A stretch of 64,000 nucleotides of DNA from Microbacterium profundi (GCF_000763375.1 NZ_JPSY01000001.1:186001-250000), one strand, 5' to 3'; shown: positions 8,829 through 17,591, counted from the stretch's first letter. Notes: a model not told the origin generated them from the letters alone. Program-made: numbers and translations.

Positions 8829-9029
8829 TCACTGGTCGGGAGTCATCAATATCACTGCCAGCCTGTTGACGATCCATGCCAGGCGCATAAGAGCGCCGAG
8901 CACGACAATCACGCTGCCCACGACCAGTCCCATTCCCAGCGGCAGACCGAAGAACGCGAATACGATCGAGCCGTTGTCCATGTGGTCACAGTACGGCCAA
9001 TGTCCGTTGAAGAGGGAAGAATCACGCAC
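8829..9029 (-). CDS. Possible small membrane protein
   Basis: Up to 66 codons from GTG 9029, which has an AAGG about ten bases upstream; an internal ATG at 8981 would give 50 residues. The centre is two hydrophobic stretches (FAFFGLPLGMGLVVGSVIVV and LAVIL), so a small membrane protein is plausible. No family is recognised. It lies between tRNA-Arg and the divergent MerR-type gene, in a region otherwise empty of genes. Confidence 0.35.
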   Translation of the reverse strand: MRDSSLFNGHWPYCDHMDNGSIVFAFFGLPLGMGLVVGSVIVVLGALMRLAWIVNRLAVILMTPDQ

Positions 9030-9070
9030 TCGCTTGACCTTCAGCCGGGGTGAGAGTCGATCATGGGACC

Positions 9071-10183
9071 ATGAGGCAGTCGCATGAGTCCGATCGCGAC
9101 GAGGTCGAGCAGCCGCCGTTGCAGACGATCAGTGCGTTCGCTCGCTCAGTCGGCCTGAGTGCGAGTGCGCTGCGTCAGTACGGGGAGACAGGTCTGCTCG
9201 CACCCGCCGATGTCGAGGAGCGAACCGGATATCGCTACTACTCGCTGGAACAGCAGCAGCGAGCGATATGGATTCGACGTCTGAGGGATGCAGGGCTCTC
9301 TCTGGAGCGCATCAGTGCGATGTTCGAGAGCGATCTCCCGGGAGCGGAGATCATCCTGCGTGCCTGGCGTGCCGACGCTCGCGAGCGCTATGAAGTGATC
9401 ACGGCACTGGTGGACGACCTGACTTTCACTCTGCGCGCACGAGTAGAGAAGAACCCCGCGATACGCACCTCGGCCCGATTCGATGCCGCGGCTCTGGCAT
9501 CCGCCATCCGGCAGGTCGCTTCGGCCAGTGCGGATGCCGGTGGAGACGACGACCACGACGGCGTACTCATCGAGGTCGGTCACACATCGGCCGCGATCGT
9601 CGCGACAGACCGCTACGTGTTGATGGCGCGAACAGGACTCTCCTCGGTGATCGATGGTCCACCGGCTCGGGTGAGATTCGCTCCAGCACAGGTGCTGGAG
9701 TGGCTTCGAGGTCGGCAGTCGGTGGATCTCGTCATCGATGCCCCGTCCGGGCGTGACCACGATGCGGCGAGCGCAGTGAATCGGTTCTGCGATGAGCGCG
9801 ATGACGAGCTGTCACTGCCGAACCGAGCGGACCTTTTCCCGAGCGTGCATCGAATGCTCGAGACGGCTGCGTTTCCGCCCACCAATGCGCTCTTCTCCCT
9901 GGACGAAGTGCGGAGCCTCACCTCAGCGCCGGAGGACGACACTGTGCACCTCAACGTCGACGGTGACTCCGCGCTGCTGACGTCCGGCCGACGGTCGGTC
10001 TCAGGTGCCGGCATGGGTGTCACCGCTGCCCTAGCTCTGTCTCGGCCCGTTCTGCGCCGCATCGCCGACGCCTCCGTCGGTCACGAACTCACGTGCGACA
10101 TGCATGACTCCGGTCGGGCGCTGGTGTGGCGGGCCCCCAGCCAGCCGGACTTCGTCGCGCTGGTGATGCCGCACCAGCCATGA
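9071..10183 (+). CDS. MerR-type regulator with sliding-clamp-like C-terminal region
   Basis: 370 residues. Residues about 17-85 are a MerR winged helix (SAFARSVGLSASALRQYGETG, then TGYRYYS and a dimerisation helix). The remaining 270 residues are not a usual MerR effector domain. They carry patterns of the DNA polymerase III beta clamp: SAAIVATDRYVLMARTG resembles the clamp's ATDxxRL strand, and the protein ends FVALVMPHQP, like the clamp's C-terminal LIMPMRL. ATG 9071 was chosen because GATCAT plus exactly six bases precedes it; GTG 9050 would add seven residues. The stop overlaps the MFS gene (ATGA), so it probably controls that exporter. The clamp assignment is my reading and has not been tested. 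Confidence 0.75.
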   Translation: MRQSHESDRDEVEQPPLQTISAFARSVGLSASALRQYGETGLLAPADVEERTGYRYYSLEQQQRAIWIRRLRDAGLSLERISAMFESDLPGAEIILRAWRADARERYEVITALVDDLTFTLRARVEKNPAIRTSARFDAAALASAIRQVASASADAGGDDDHDGVLIEVGHTSAAIVATDRYVLMARTGLSSVIDGPPARVRFAPAQVLEWLRGRQSVDLVIDAPSGRDHDAASAVNRFCDERDDELSLPNRADLFPSVHRMLETAAFPPTNALFSLDEVRSLTSAPEDDTVHLNVDGDSALLTSGRRSVSGAGMGVTAALALSRPVLRRIADASVGHELTCDMHDSGRALVWRAPSQPDFVALVMPHQP

Positions 10184-11379
10184 CGCCGCTGCGCTCAGCC
10201 CGAGGTTTCAACGCCTGGGTCGCCGCGACGGTCGGTTCAGAACTCGGCTCAGGGATCCTCGCCTTCGCTCTGACGTGGACCGCGTCCGGTATCGGCCCGC
10301 AGGTCGCATCTGCCGTGCTCACGCTCACTGTCGCTCCGTCCGTGGCCCTGGGATTGCTCGGGGGTGCCGTCGCCGACCGGTTCGGACCGCGTCGTGTCAT
10401 GATCGCCGGCACGCTCGCGATGCTCCTCGTCAGCGCGGCCCTCGGCGTCGCGGTCATTCTCTGGATGCCGTCCGCCGTCCTTCTGCTGATCGCAGCGACG
10501 CTCATCGGCACCGTCGCAGCCTTCCAGCGGCCGGCAGCAGGCGTCTTCCCACGTCTGTTCGTCGCTGATGCCGATCTCGGAGCCGCGATGGCACGTGTCG
10601 GGATGGCGAGCCAGTTCGCGCGAACGATCGCTCCCCCGGCCGGCGGCCTGCTGGTCGGACTCATCGCCCTGAGCGGAGTGGCGTTCTTGGATGTCGTCGG
10701 CGCCGTCGTGATGCTCTGCACACTGCTGCTGATCCGACCTCCGCGTGCGAACGCTCCAGCCCGCGACGCGGTGTCGCTGCGCGGGATCGTCACCGGTGTC
10801 GCAACAGCGCGCCGAACGAGCGGCGTTCCTGCGCTCCTGGCTTGTGTGGGGATCGTCGCGGGAGCCGTCATCCCCGCCGTCCTGCTGGGCATCCCTCTGG
10901 CCGCACGGGAGCGCGGCTGGTCCGCATCCGATGCCGGCGTCATCGAGGCCGGTTGGATCGCCGGCGGCCTGGCCTGCGGCGCGTGGTTCGCGTGGCGCGG
11001 GACTGCGACGAAGGTGTCCCGGCCCATGGCGCTCGGTCCGCTTGTCGTCGCCGCCGGTCTCGGACTGCTCGCCATAGCCCCCGCGTGGATCGTCGCGCTG
11101 ATCGGCACGACGTTCATCGGTGTCGGCGTGGTCGTGTTCACTGCCCACGTCTTCCCGACCTACCTTCTGTTCGCACCGTCCGCGATGGTCTCGAGGTTTC
11201 AGGCTCTGCTGATCCTCGTGCAGCAGGCGCCGCAGCTCCTCGTGAGCCCGCTGATCGGGCTCTTCGTCGCCGTCGTCGGGACAGGGCCTGTGCTCGCCGT
11301 GTCAGGATTGGTGGCGACGCTCGCGACGCTCATCGTCGTCACCGACAGGACGCTGCGAACCTTCACGACGAACCGATGA
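10180..11379 (+). CDS. MFS transporter
   Basis: 399 residues with about 12 hydrophobic helices. The loop GAVADRFGPRRVM after helix 2 is the MFS signature (motif A). The start ATG overlaps the stop of the MerR-type gene by four bases, so the two are co-translated. This arrangement suggests an exporter whose expression answers to that regulator. The substrate is unknown, and drug or metabolite efflux is the commonest role for such pairs. Its end is convergent with the coiled-coil gene. Confidence 0.85.
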   Translation: MTPLRSARGFNAWVAATVGSELGSGILAFALTWTASGIGPQVASAVLTLTVAPSVALGLLGGAVADRFGPRRVMIAGTLAMLLVSAALGVAVILWMPSAVLLLIAATLIGTVAAFQRPAAGVFPRLFVADADLGAAMARVGMASQFARTIAPPAGGLLVGLIALSGVAFLDVVGAVVMLCTLLLIRPPRANAPARDAVSLRGIVTGVATARRTSGVPALLACVGIVAGAVIPAVLLGIPLAARERGWSASDAGVIEAGWIAGGLACGAWFAWRGTATKVSRPMALGPLVVAAGLGLLAIAPAWIVALIGTTFIGVGVVVFTAHVFPTYLLFAPSAMVSRFQALLILVQQAPQLLVSPLIGLFVAVVGTGPVLAVSGLVATLATLIVVTDRTLRTFTTNR

Positions 11380-11465
11380 CGCCCGCGCCTTCCGCGTGTT
11401 TCTCGATGCTCTCGAGGGGCTCGGCATCCTTGCGGCGACGCCCGAGGAATGACGCGCGATCCGTC

Positions 11466-12332
11466 TCACTCGTCCTGATGTCGCTCGAGCGCGTCCTGTG
11501 CTGCGGCTGCCGCCGCGCGAGCCTCCTCGACTCGCGTGCCCGCCTCACCCAGACCGTCGTCGAGCGCATCCCGCTCGCGCCGGGAACGGTCGGCTTCCTT
11601 GGCGACCCTCCTAAGCTCCGATTCCAGCTCGTCTGCTCGTTCGGCAAGCCGATCGATCTGATCGTTCACCCGCTTCCGGTTTCGGTCGATCTCGCCTCTC
11701 TCGCGTTCTGCCTGGGTGAGCGCGCTCTCGGCTGCGCGCAGTGCGCGTTCGGCGTCCTTCCGCTCCCGTCGCGCCTTGACCTCGTCGACGGGCGCCGCCG
11801 CAGACGCGATCGGAGCAGAACCGAGATCACCGGCGACCGAGTCCGCGAGGTCGGCCGAGTCTCCGCCGACCTCGAGTGGTCGTACGAGCCGTGCGGATGC
11901 CACGGCTGCGGCCGCGTCGGCGTCGAACATCGCGGCATTCAACGTCTGCTCCACGGCATCCGCCGTCGACTGGGTGATCTGCTCACCGTGTGCTGCAGCC
12001 AGCTCCCGCGCCTGCTGCGCGAGAGCACGGATGAGCGCGCGGCGCTGTCGATTCAAGCTCGTCAGCACGGCTGCGTCCAGCTCGGCCTGCGCCTCTCGCA
12101 GATCACCGGCGAGATCGAGTGCCTCGCGGAGTTGACTCACGCGCTCGCGTGCGAAGAGGTTCACCACCCACGCCGCCAAGAGCGGTTTGCGCAGCGCGCG
12201 CACCTCCGCGGCCAATCGCGCATCGTCCAGTTCTTTGGCGCGAGCATTACGCGCCGCAGTGAACTCCGGGAGCGGGAGCGCATAGAGCTCGGCGGCGATG
12301 CCCTCCAGAGTCACCTGCTCCGCTGCTGCCAT
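11466..12332 (-). CDS. Coiled-coil protein of unknown function
   Basis: 288 residues, alanine/arginine/glutamate-rich and almost entirely helical. The N-terminal part (VTLEGIAAELYALPLPEFTAARNARAKEL) looks like a short globular region found in actinobacterial hypothetical proteins. Residues from about 190 onward are a long heptad coiled coil (AERADELESELRRVAKEADRSRR). There is no signal or membrane segment. Start ATG 12332 is preceded by CACAAT and exactly six bases. No function is assigned. Confidence 0.7.
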   Translation of the reverse strand: MAAAEQVTLEGIAAELYALPLPEFTAARNARAKELDDARLAAEVRALRKPLLAAWVVNLFARERVSQLREALDLAGDLREAQAELDAAVLTSLNRQRRALIRALAQQARELAAAHGEQITQSTADAVEQTLNAAMFDADAAAAVASARLVRPLEVGGDSADLADSVAGDLGSAPIASAAAPVDEVKARRERKDAERALRAAESALTQAERERGEIDRNRKRVNDQIDRLAERADELESELRRVAKEADRSRRERDALDDGLGEAGTRVEEARAAAAAAQDALERHQDE

Positions 12333-12380
12333 CGACCCATTGTGCCCCCGCCGATGACAGGGCACTTCTAGAATCGCCGG

Positions 12381-12455
12381 ATGGAGTGCATCGACCTCGC
12401 CGAGCGCTTCGTGTCCGTGCACTTCCCGAACGCTGTACCGCATCCGCGGGCGTAA
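12381..12455 (+). CDS. 24-codon leaderless mini-ORF upstream of thrC
   Basis: ATG 12381 to TAA 12455 encodes 24 residues (MECIDLAERFVSVHFPNAV...). TAGAAT at 12369-12374 is followed by exactly six bases and then the ATG, the same leaderless signal as many genes here. The peptide is not rich in Thr, Ile or Met, so classical attenuation is unlikely. DLAERFVSVHFP resembles the beginning of some nucleotidyltransferase-domain proteins, so it may be the 5' stump of a decayed gene. Confidence 0.4.
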   Translation: MECIDLAERFVSVHFPNAVPHPRA

Positions 12456-12474
12456 CCACGCCCAGCCCACGCTC

Positions 12475-12480
12475 TACGAT
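12475..12480 (+). promoter_or_regulatory. Candidate -10 box for thrC
   Basis: TACGAT, about 50 bases upstream of the thrC start. No convincing -35 is seen. It is of the same TAnnnT form as other promoters in the window. Confidence 0.35.
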
Positions 12481-12529
12481 GGAACCGACGATCCCGACAC
12501 CCATCCACAGCACAATCGAGGTTTAGGAC

Positions 12530-13954
12530 TTGCAGTACATCTCCACACGCGGCGGCACGCTCGGACAGTTCAGCGACGTCCTTCTCGAAGGACTCGCGCC
12601 CAACGGCGGTCTCGCCGTCCCGGAGACGCTGCCGCAGCTCAGCGCCGACGACCTCGAGCGCCTGCGCCCATTGACCTACCCCGAGCTCGCCACAGAGGTC
12701 ATCGGCCTGTTCGCCACCGACATCCCCCGCGAAGACCTCGCCCGACTCACCGCGGCTGCCTATGGGGGCGGCAAGTTCGCGGCTGACGAGATCGTCCCGC
12801 TCAGCGAGATCGGCGAGGGCATGACGCTCGTCGGCCTGTCCGAGGGCCCGACGCTGGCGTTCAAGGACATGGCGATGCAGTTCCTCGGCGAGGCGCTGGA
12901 GTACGTCCTCGAGAAGAGCGACCGCGTGCTGAACGTGCTCGGCGCCACGTCGGGCGACACCGGATCCGCCGCCGAGCACGCCCTGCGCGGCCGCGAACGC
13001 GTCTCGATCTTCATGCTCTCCCCCCAGGGCAGGATGAGCGCGTTCCAGCGTGCGCAGATGTACTCGCTGCAGGACGAGAACGTGCACAACATCGCCGTAG
13101 AGGGCGTCTTCGACGACTGCCAGAACCTCGTCAAGCGCCTCGCGACAGACCTCGACTTCAAGCGCGCGCACAGCCTCGGCGCCGTCAACTCGATCAACTT
13201 CGGCCGCATCTCGGCGCAGATCGCCTATTACGTGTGGGCATGGCTGCGTGTGACCGACGCAGTGGCCGACAGCGAACGCGCACAGTTCGAGGTCTCGTTC
13301 GCTGTGCCGTCCGGCAACTTCGGGAACATCCTCTCCGGTCACTACGCGAAGAGCATGGGCGTGCCGATTCGCAAGCTCGTGCTCGCATCGAACGAGAACA
13401 ACGTCCTCGACGAGTTCTTCCGCAGCGGCCACTACCGTCCGCGCAGCGCCGAGAACACCCTCGCGACCTCGAGCCCTTCGATGGACGTATCGCGCGCCTC
13501 GAACCTCGAGCGATTCGTCTTCGACCTTCTGGGTCGCGACCCCGAGCGCACGGCCGCGGCGTGGCACGAGCTCGAGGAGCGCGATGAGATCGACCTCTCC
13601 GGCGAACTGGACCGGTTCGAGTCGGAGTTCGGCATCGTCAGCGGTACGAGCACGCACGATGATCGCATCGCGACCATCCGCGAGTTCTCCGAGAGCAGCG
13701 GTGTGATCCTCGACCCGCACACCGCCGACGGCGCCAAGGTGGCCAGAGCTCACGTCGAAGCCGGCATCCCGATGCTCGTGCTCGAAACGGCAAAGCCGGC
13801 GAAGTTCGCCGATCTGATCACCGAAGCGCTCGGCACGACGGTCGAGCCGGATGCCGACACCCAGGCGATGCTCGATGCACCGGCGCGTGTGACGAACATG
13901 CCCCACGACGAGCAGCAGCTGCGGGCCTACATCAACGAACGCGCCCTGCGCTGA
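12530..13954 (+). CDS. thrC: Threonine synthase
   Basis: PLP-dependent conversion of O-phosphohomoserine to threonine. 474 residues, the longer class of threonine synthase that begins MQYISTRGG as in enteric and yeast enzymes. The PLP lysine is K112 in PTLAFKDMAMQ. GATSGDTGSAAEHA is the phosphate-binding loop and VPSGNFGNILSGHYAK another conserved block. The start is TTG 12530, preceded by GAGGTTTAGGA. It is not linked to hom or thrB here. Downstream is the GyrI-like gene with its own promoter. Confidence 0.96.
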   Translation: MQYISTRGGTLGQFSDVLLEGLAPNGGLAVPETLPQLSADDLERLRPLTYPELATEVIGLFATDIPREDLARLTAAAYGGGKFAADEIVPLSEIGEGMTLVGLSEGPTLAFKDMAMQFLGEALEYVLEKSDRVLNVLGATSGDTGSAAEHALRGRERVSIFMLSPQGRMSAFQRAQMYSLQDENVHNIAVEGVFDDCQNLVKRLATDLDFKRAHSLGAVNSINFGRISAQIAYYVWAWLRVTDAVADSERAQFEVSFAVPSGNFGNILSGHYAKSMGVPIRKLVLASNENNVLDEFFRSGHYRPRSAENTLATSSPSMDVSRASNLERFVFDLLGRDPERTAAAWHELEERDEIDLSGELDRFESEFGIVSGTSTHDDRIATIREFSESSGVILDPHTADGAKVARAHVEAGIPMLVLETAKPAKFADLITEALGTTVEPDADTQAMLDAPARVTNMPHDEQQLRAYINERALR

Positions 13955-13971
13955 CACGATACTGTCGGCCC

Positions 13972-14592
13972 ATGCCAGGCAAAGTCGATTTCAAGAAGAC
14001 GATCGACGCGTACCGCGCCCGCAAGGGCCGCTTCGACGTCATCGACGTCCCTGAGCTGAACTACCTCATGATCGACGGTCACGGCGACCCGAACACCTCG
14101 CCCGAGTTCACCACCGCCGTCGAGGCGCTCTACCCGCTCGCGTACACGCTGAAGTTCACCAGCAAGCGCGAGCTCGACCGCGACTACACAGTCATGCCGC
14201 TTGAGGGGCTGTGGTGGGCAGACGATCATGCAGCGTTCACCGCCGCTCGCGACAAATCGCAGTGGGACTGGACGCTGATGATCATGCAGCCCGAGTGGAT
14301 CGATCACGAGCTCGTCGCGGATGCCGTCGCCACCGCCGCCGCGAAGAACCAGGAAGGCCGGGTGCATGAAGTGCGCTTCGGCTCATATGCCGAGGGCAGG
14401 TGCGTGCAGACGCTGCACGTCGGGGCGTTCGACGAGGAGGCTCCCCTACTCGCCGAGATGCACGACGTGTTCATCCCCCGGAACGGTCTGCGGATGACCG
14501 GGAAGCACCACGAGATCTACTTCAGCGATCCGCGCAAGGGCGCACCGGAGCGGCGTCGCACGATCCTCCGCCAGCCGGTCGCCGCCGCCTGA
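13972..14592 (+). CDS. GyrI-like small-molecule-binding domain protein
   Basis: 206 residues of the GyrI-like/SRPBCC-type ligand-binding family: PELNYLMIDGHGDPN, PLAYTLKF, DWTLMIMQP, YAEGRCVQTLHVGAFDEE, HHEIYFSDPRK. Such stand-alone proteins are thought to bind or hydrolyse small organic ligands; the ligand is unknown. TACTGT at 13960-13965, six bases, then ATG: probably leaderless despite lying only 17 bases after thrC. It is convergent with DUF1304. Confidence 0.8.
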   Translation: MPGKVDFKKTIDAYRARKGRFDVIDVPELNYLMIDGHGDPNTSPEFTTAVEALYPLAYTLKFTSKRELDRDYTVMPLEGLWWADDHAAFTAARDKSQWDWTLMIMQPEWIDHELVADAVATAAAKNQEGRVHEVRFGSYAEGRCVQTLHVGAFDEEAPLLAEMHDVFIPRNGLRMTGKHHEIYFSDPRKGAPERRRTILRQPVAAA

Positions 14593-14598
14593 GACCGA

Positions 14599-14991
14599 TC
14601 AGTTCACGGCGACGGCGATCGCGGTGACGGCGATCGCGAGCAGCGGCAGCCCGCCCTGCATCGCAGCAGATCGTGCCTGCTTGCGGTTCGACAGCACCAG
14701 CACGAGGGCGGCGGCGAGCATCATTCCTGTACCGGCGAACACGAGGGTGAGTCCGACGGTCGCCAGCCCCGAGATCAGCAACGCGATCCCGAGCAGCGTC
14801 GCGAGCGCGAGGAACAGGTTGTAGAAGCCCTGGTTGAACGCGAGCGGCTTCGTGGTCTCTGCATCCGCCTCACTGGCGATACCGAAGATCTTGCGTGTCT
14901 CGGGCTCCGTCCACCTCAGGGACTCGAGCGCGAAGATGAAGACGTGGAAGGCTGCGGCAGCCGCCGCGAGGACCAGACCGAAGATGAGCAT
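14599..14991 (-). CDS. DUF1304 family membrane protein
   Basis: 130 residues with four hydrophobic helices: MLIFGLVLAAAAAAFHVFIF, NLFLALATLLGIALLISG, LVFAGTGMMLAAALVLV and a C-terminal segment. The conserved FALESLRWTEPETRKIF and NQGFYNLFLA motifs identify DUF1304. Function unknown. A GGGAGA lies upstream of ATG 14991. It is probably cotranscribed with the CPBP gene upstream (about 40 bases apart). Confidence 0.85.
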   Translation of the reverse strand: MLIFGLVLAAAAAAFHVFIFALESLRWTEPETRKIFGIASEADAETTKPLAFNQGFYNLFLALATLLGIALLISGLATVGLTLVFAGTGMMLAAALVLVLSNRKQARSAAMQGGLPLLAIAVTAIAVAVN

Positions 14992-15029
14992 GGCTGATTC
15001 TCCCACCTGACTCGGCTGAGCCAGCACTC

Positions 15030-15851
15030 TCAGATGAGGAAGATCGGCAGCAGCCCAGGATTGTGCGCATGCACGAGCACAGCGAACACCATAGCGTCGA
15101 ACAGCAGATGCACGGCGACCACGTACGCGAGTGAGTGCGTCTTCAGGAAGATGGAGCCCTGCAGCAGGGCGAACGGGATCGTCAGCAGCGGACCCCACTC
15201 GCGGTAGCCGAGCTCCCACAGGAACGACACGAACACGATCATCTGGAGCACGTTCGCGACCACATCGGGGAAGTGCCGCCGCAGCAGCGCGAACACCGTG
15301 CAGATGAAGAACAGCTCGTCCCAGATCCCCACCGCGCCCACGCCGACGAAGAGCCTGCCGATCAATTCGGGGGTGTCGACGACCGGCCAGTTCAGATACA
15401 CACCGCTGGTGATGAAGTAGAACGGCAGGATCAGCCACCCGAGCACCAGCACCGCCACGAGCCAGGCCCACTGCAGGCCCTCCCATCGGCGGTGCGTGCG
15501 CCATGGGAAGCTGATCGCCCGGTCGCGATACACGAACCGCGAGATCAGGTACGGGACCACGACGGCGCCGCCGAGGGCGAGCGTGAATCGCAGCATCGCC
15601 ATGTTGTCGAGCTCGGCGGCCAGCGGGATCACGCTGACGATCAGCAGCCCGAACGCGATCAGTGAGAGGTCGCGTGTGAGCGAAGGGCCGGATGCCGTCA
15701 CCGCTCCGCGTTCCATCAACCAGGCCGCGCCGATACCCGCTGCGAGCAGCAGCCACCCCAGCCATGTCCACTGGACGACGAAGAACGCCGGTGCCGCGAG
15801 ACACACCAGGAGGGCAGGAGCGATCCTCGGCATCCAGCCTGAACGCGTCAT
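15030..15851 (-). CDS. CPBP family intramembrane protease-like protein
   Basis: 273 residues, with about eight membrane helices. CPBP (CAAX protease and bacteriocin-processing) features: the first motif appears as DELFF in place of the canonical EExxxR, and the late HLLFD matches the HxxxN/D motif. The changed first acid means catalysis is uncertain. The start overlaps the trmB stop (ATGA), so the two are translationally coupled. A longer in-frame start inside trmB was rejected. Confidence 0.75.
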   Translation of the reverse strand: MTRSGWMPRIAPALLVCLAAPAFFVVQWTWLGWLLLAAGIGAAWLMERGAVTASGPSLTRDLSLIAFGLLIVSVIPLAAELDNMAMLRFTLALGGAVVVPYLISRFVYRDRAISFPWRTHRRWEGLQWAWLVAVLVLGWLILPFYFITSGVYLNWPVVDTPELIGRLFVGVGAVGIWDELFFICTVFALLRRHFPDVVANVLQMIVFVSFLWELGYREWGPLLTIPFALLQGSIFLKTHSLAYVVAVHLLFDAMVFAVLVHAHNPGLLPIFLI

Positions 15852-16573
15852 GCGCGTGGTGTGCGCCGGTACACGAGATCGCGGATGTCGCGACCCTTGG
15901 CGATCCCCTTGCGCTCGAAAGCCGTCATCACCCGCCCATCGTATCGCTGGGCCCATTCGCCCTCGAACGCGCGCTCGAACTGCGGTTCGCCGTCCAGCAC
16001 CTCACGCATCTGCAGCGCGTAGTCCTCCCAGTCGGTCGCGAGTCGCAGCAGGCCGCCGTCCTCGAGTGCACGAGCGGCCGAATCGCCGAAGCCCGTGCGC
16101 ACCAGCCGTCGCTTGGTGTGGCGCGTCTTGTGCCACGGGTCGGGAAAGAAGATCCAGACTTCAGATGCCGCACCCTCCGGCAGGTAGGAGTCGAGAACCT
16201 CGGGAGCATTCGCCTCGACGAGTCGCAGGTTCCGCACCCCGGCCTTGTCGGCGTCGAGCATCGTCCGGGCCAGCCCCGCCCTGAACACCTCGATGGCGAG
16301 GAAATCGTCGTCCGGCCGCGACGAGGCGGCCGAGATGATCGCGTGTCCCTGACCGGATCCGATCTCGACGAACAGGCGCGCATCGCGGCCGTACTCGAGC
16401 GTCGGATTCATCCGCGCTTCCGCGTGCACGCTCGTCGAGGCGAGGCCGCGCTGGACGTCGATCAGGTACCGCGGAGCGAGCTCTTCGAATGCTCGATCCT
16501 GCGCCTGAGACATCCGTCCGCTCCGCCTGACGAACGAGACCGGTTCTTCACGGAAGACGGGGATTTCGGGCAT
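15848..16573 (-). CDS. trmB: tRNA (guanine-N7)-methyltransferase
   Basis: Makes m7G46 in tRNA using S-adenosylmethionine. 241 residues. The SAM-binding loop is FVEIGSGQGHAI; IFFPDPWHKTRHTKRR and the late LATDWEDYALQM are family hallmarks. TAAGAT at 16580-16585 followed by exactly six bases and ATG suggests a leaderless message. It is first in a trmB-CPBP-DUF1304 run. Confidence 0.95.
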   Translation of the reverse strand: MPEIPVFREEPVSFVRRSGRMSQAQDRAFEELAPRYLIDVQRGLASTSVHAEARMNPTLEYGRDARLFVEIGSGQGHAIISAASSRPDDDFLAIEVFRAGLARTMLDADKAGVRNLRLVEANAPEVLDSYLPEGAASEVWIFFPDPWHKTRHTKRRLVRTGFGDSAARALEDGGLLRLATDWEDYALQMREVLDGEPQFERAFEGEWAQRYDGRVMTAFERKGIAKGRDIRDLVYRRTPRA

Positions 16574-16590
16574 GCATCGATCTTAACCGG

Positions 16591-16610
16591 CCCTTCGACG
16601 GGCTCAGGGA
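16591..16610. repeat. Dispersed CCCTTCG..CTCAGGGA repeat, copy 1
   Basis: CCCTTCGACGGGCTCAGGGA. An imperfect inverted repeat (CCCT..AGGG) of a type dispersed in many high-GC genomes. It overlaps the 3' end of the DUF3097 gene and supplies its stop codon. Copy 2 is at 21715. Confidence 0.7.
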
Positions 16611-17455
16611 ACGGCTGAGCCGGCGGGCTCCGTGACGAAGTCAATCAGCTCCTCGACCCGGCCGAGCAGCGCCGGCTCGAGATCGCGGTACGTGTGCACC
16701 TTGCTCAGGATGTGCTGCCAGGCCCGTCCCGTGTCGCCCTGCGTGTCATGCGGCCATCCGAATGCACGGCAGATGCCGGTCTTCCAATCCGTGCCTCGGG
16801 GGATCTCAGGCCACCGCGAGATGCCAAGGGTCTTCGGCGTGACGCACTGCCACACGTCGATGAACGGATGCCCGACGATCTTGAGGTGCAGCCCGTGCGG
16901 CCCGCGCAGGATGGCGTCGGCGATGCGTGTCTCCTTGGAGCCTGGTACGAGGTGGTCCACCAGCACGCCGTAGCGGCGGTCCGCGCTCGGCGGCTCCTCG
17001 GCGAGCAGGTCTTCGAGCTTGTCGATGCCCTCGAGGAACTCGACCGCGACGCCCTCGACTCGCAGGTCGGCGCCCCATACCTTCTCGACGAGCTCGGCGT
17101 CGTGCTTGCCCTCGACGAGGATGCGACTGGGCAGCGCGACACGTGCACGCTGGTCGGCGACGGCGAAGGAGCCGGATGCTGTGCGCTTCAGCGCCTGCTT
17201 CGAAGGAGCAGTCGGTGTCAGTCGCACAGGCTGTCCATCGATCAGGAACCCGCCTCCGAGCGGGAACAGCCGCTTGCGGCCCACGCGATCCTCCAGCTCG
17301 ACATGCCCGGACTGCACGCGCGTCACCGCACCGCAGAATCCGTCGTCCGCGACCTCGACCACCAGGTCGCGCGCGGCGGCGACGTCCGGGATCTGCTTCG
17401 CTCCGCGGTTTCGCCATCCGTCTGCGAGCACATCCGAGCCGTACCTGTCGTCCAT
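16604..17455 (-). CDS. DUF3097 family protein
   Basis: 283 residues, an actinobacterial conserved protein of unknown function. Motifs: PSRILVEGKHDAELVEKVWG, DHLVPGSKETRIAD, HPFIDVWQCVTPK, FGWPHDTQGDTGRAWQHILS. The central part resembles a TOPRIM-like acidic fold (VEGKHD, VDHLVPGS), a hint of nucleic-acid or phosphoryl chemistry that is inference. Start ATG 17455 (MDDRYGSDV) has TACGCT seven bases upstream. Its C-terminus lies in the dispersed repeat. Confidence 0.85.
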   Translation of the reverse strand: MDDRYGSDVLADGWRNRGAKQIPDVAAARDLVVEVADDGFCGAVTRVQSGHVELEDRVGRKRLFPLGGGFLIDGQPVRLTPTAPSKQALKRTASGSFAVADQRARVALPSRILVEGKHDAELVEKVWGADLRVEGVAVEFLEGIDKLEDLLAEEPPSADRRYGVLVDHLVPGSKETRIADAILRGPHGLHLKIVGHPFIDVWQCVTPKTLGISRWPEIPRGTDWKTGICRAFGWPHDTQGDTGRAWQHILSKVHTYRDLEPALLGRVEELIDFVTEPAGSAVP

Positions 17456-17501
17456 GCCATCCAGCGTATGTGCCGCCGCGTTCCTTCCCGGCGGCGACAC
17501 A

Positions 17502-17519
17502 GACTCTTTCCATAGAGTC
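17502..17519. promoter_or_regulatory. Palindrome upstream of the TPM-pspA pair
   Basis: GACTCT-TTCCAT-AGAGTC is a perfect 6-bp inverted repeat. It lies about 25 bases upstream of a candidate -10 (TAGACT, 17545-17550), in the gap between DUF3097 and the TPM gene. Candidate operator; no regulator is identified. Confidence 0.35.
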
Positions 17520-17591
17520 GCTATCGTCGGTCGCCGGTAGTGAATAGACTCGATGCGCACAGGGGCTCTGAGCCGCCTCGGAGGGAGCACA

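Noticed and set aside
10183..10190. Separate promoter for the MFS gene with the longer start at 10126
   Set aside because: The upstream in-frame start lies inside the MerR-type gene, whereas ATG 10180 forms a standard four-base coupling overlap.
15030..15851. Functional CAAX protease assignment
   Set aside because: The first catalytic motif reads DELFF and not EExxxR, so I kept only the family-level call.
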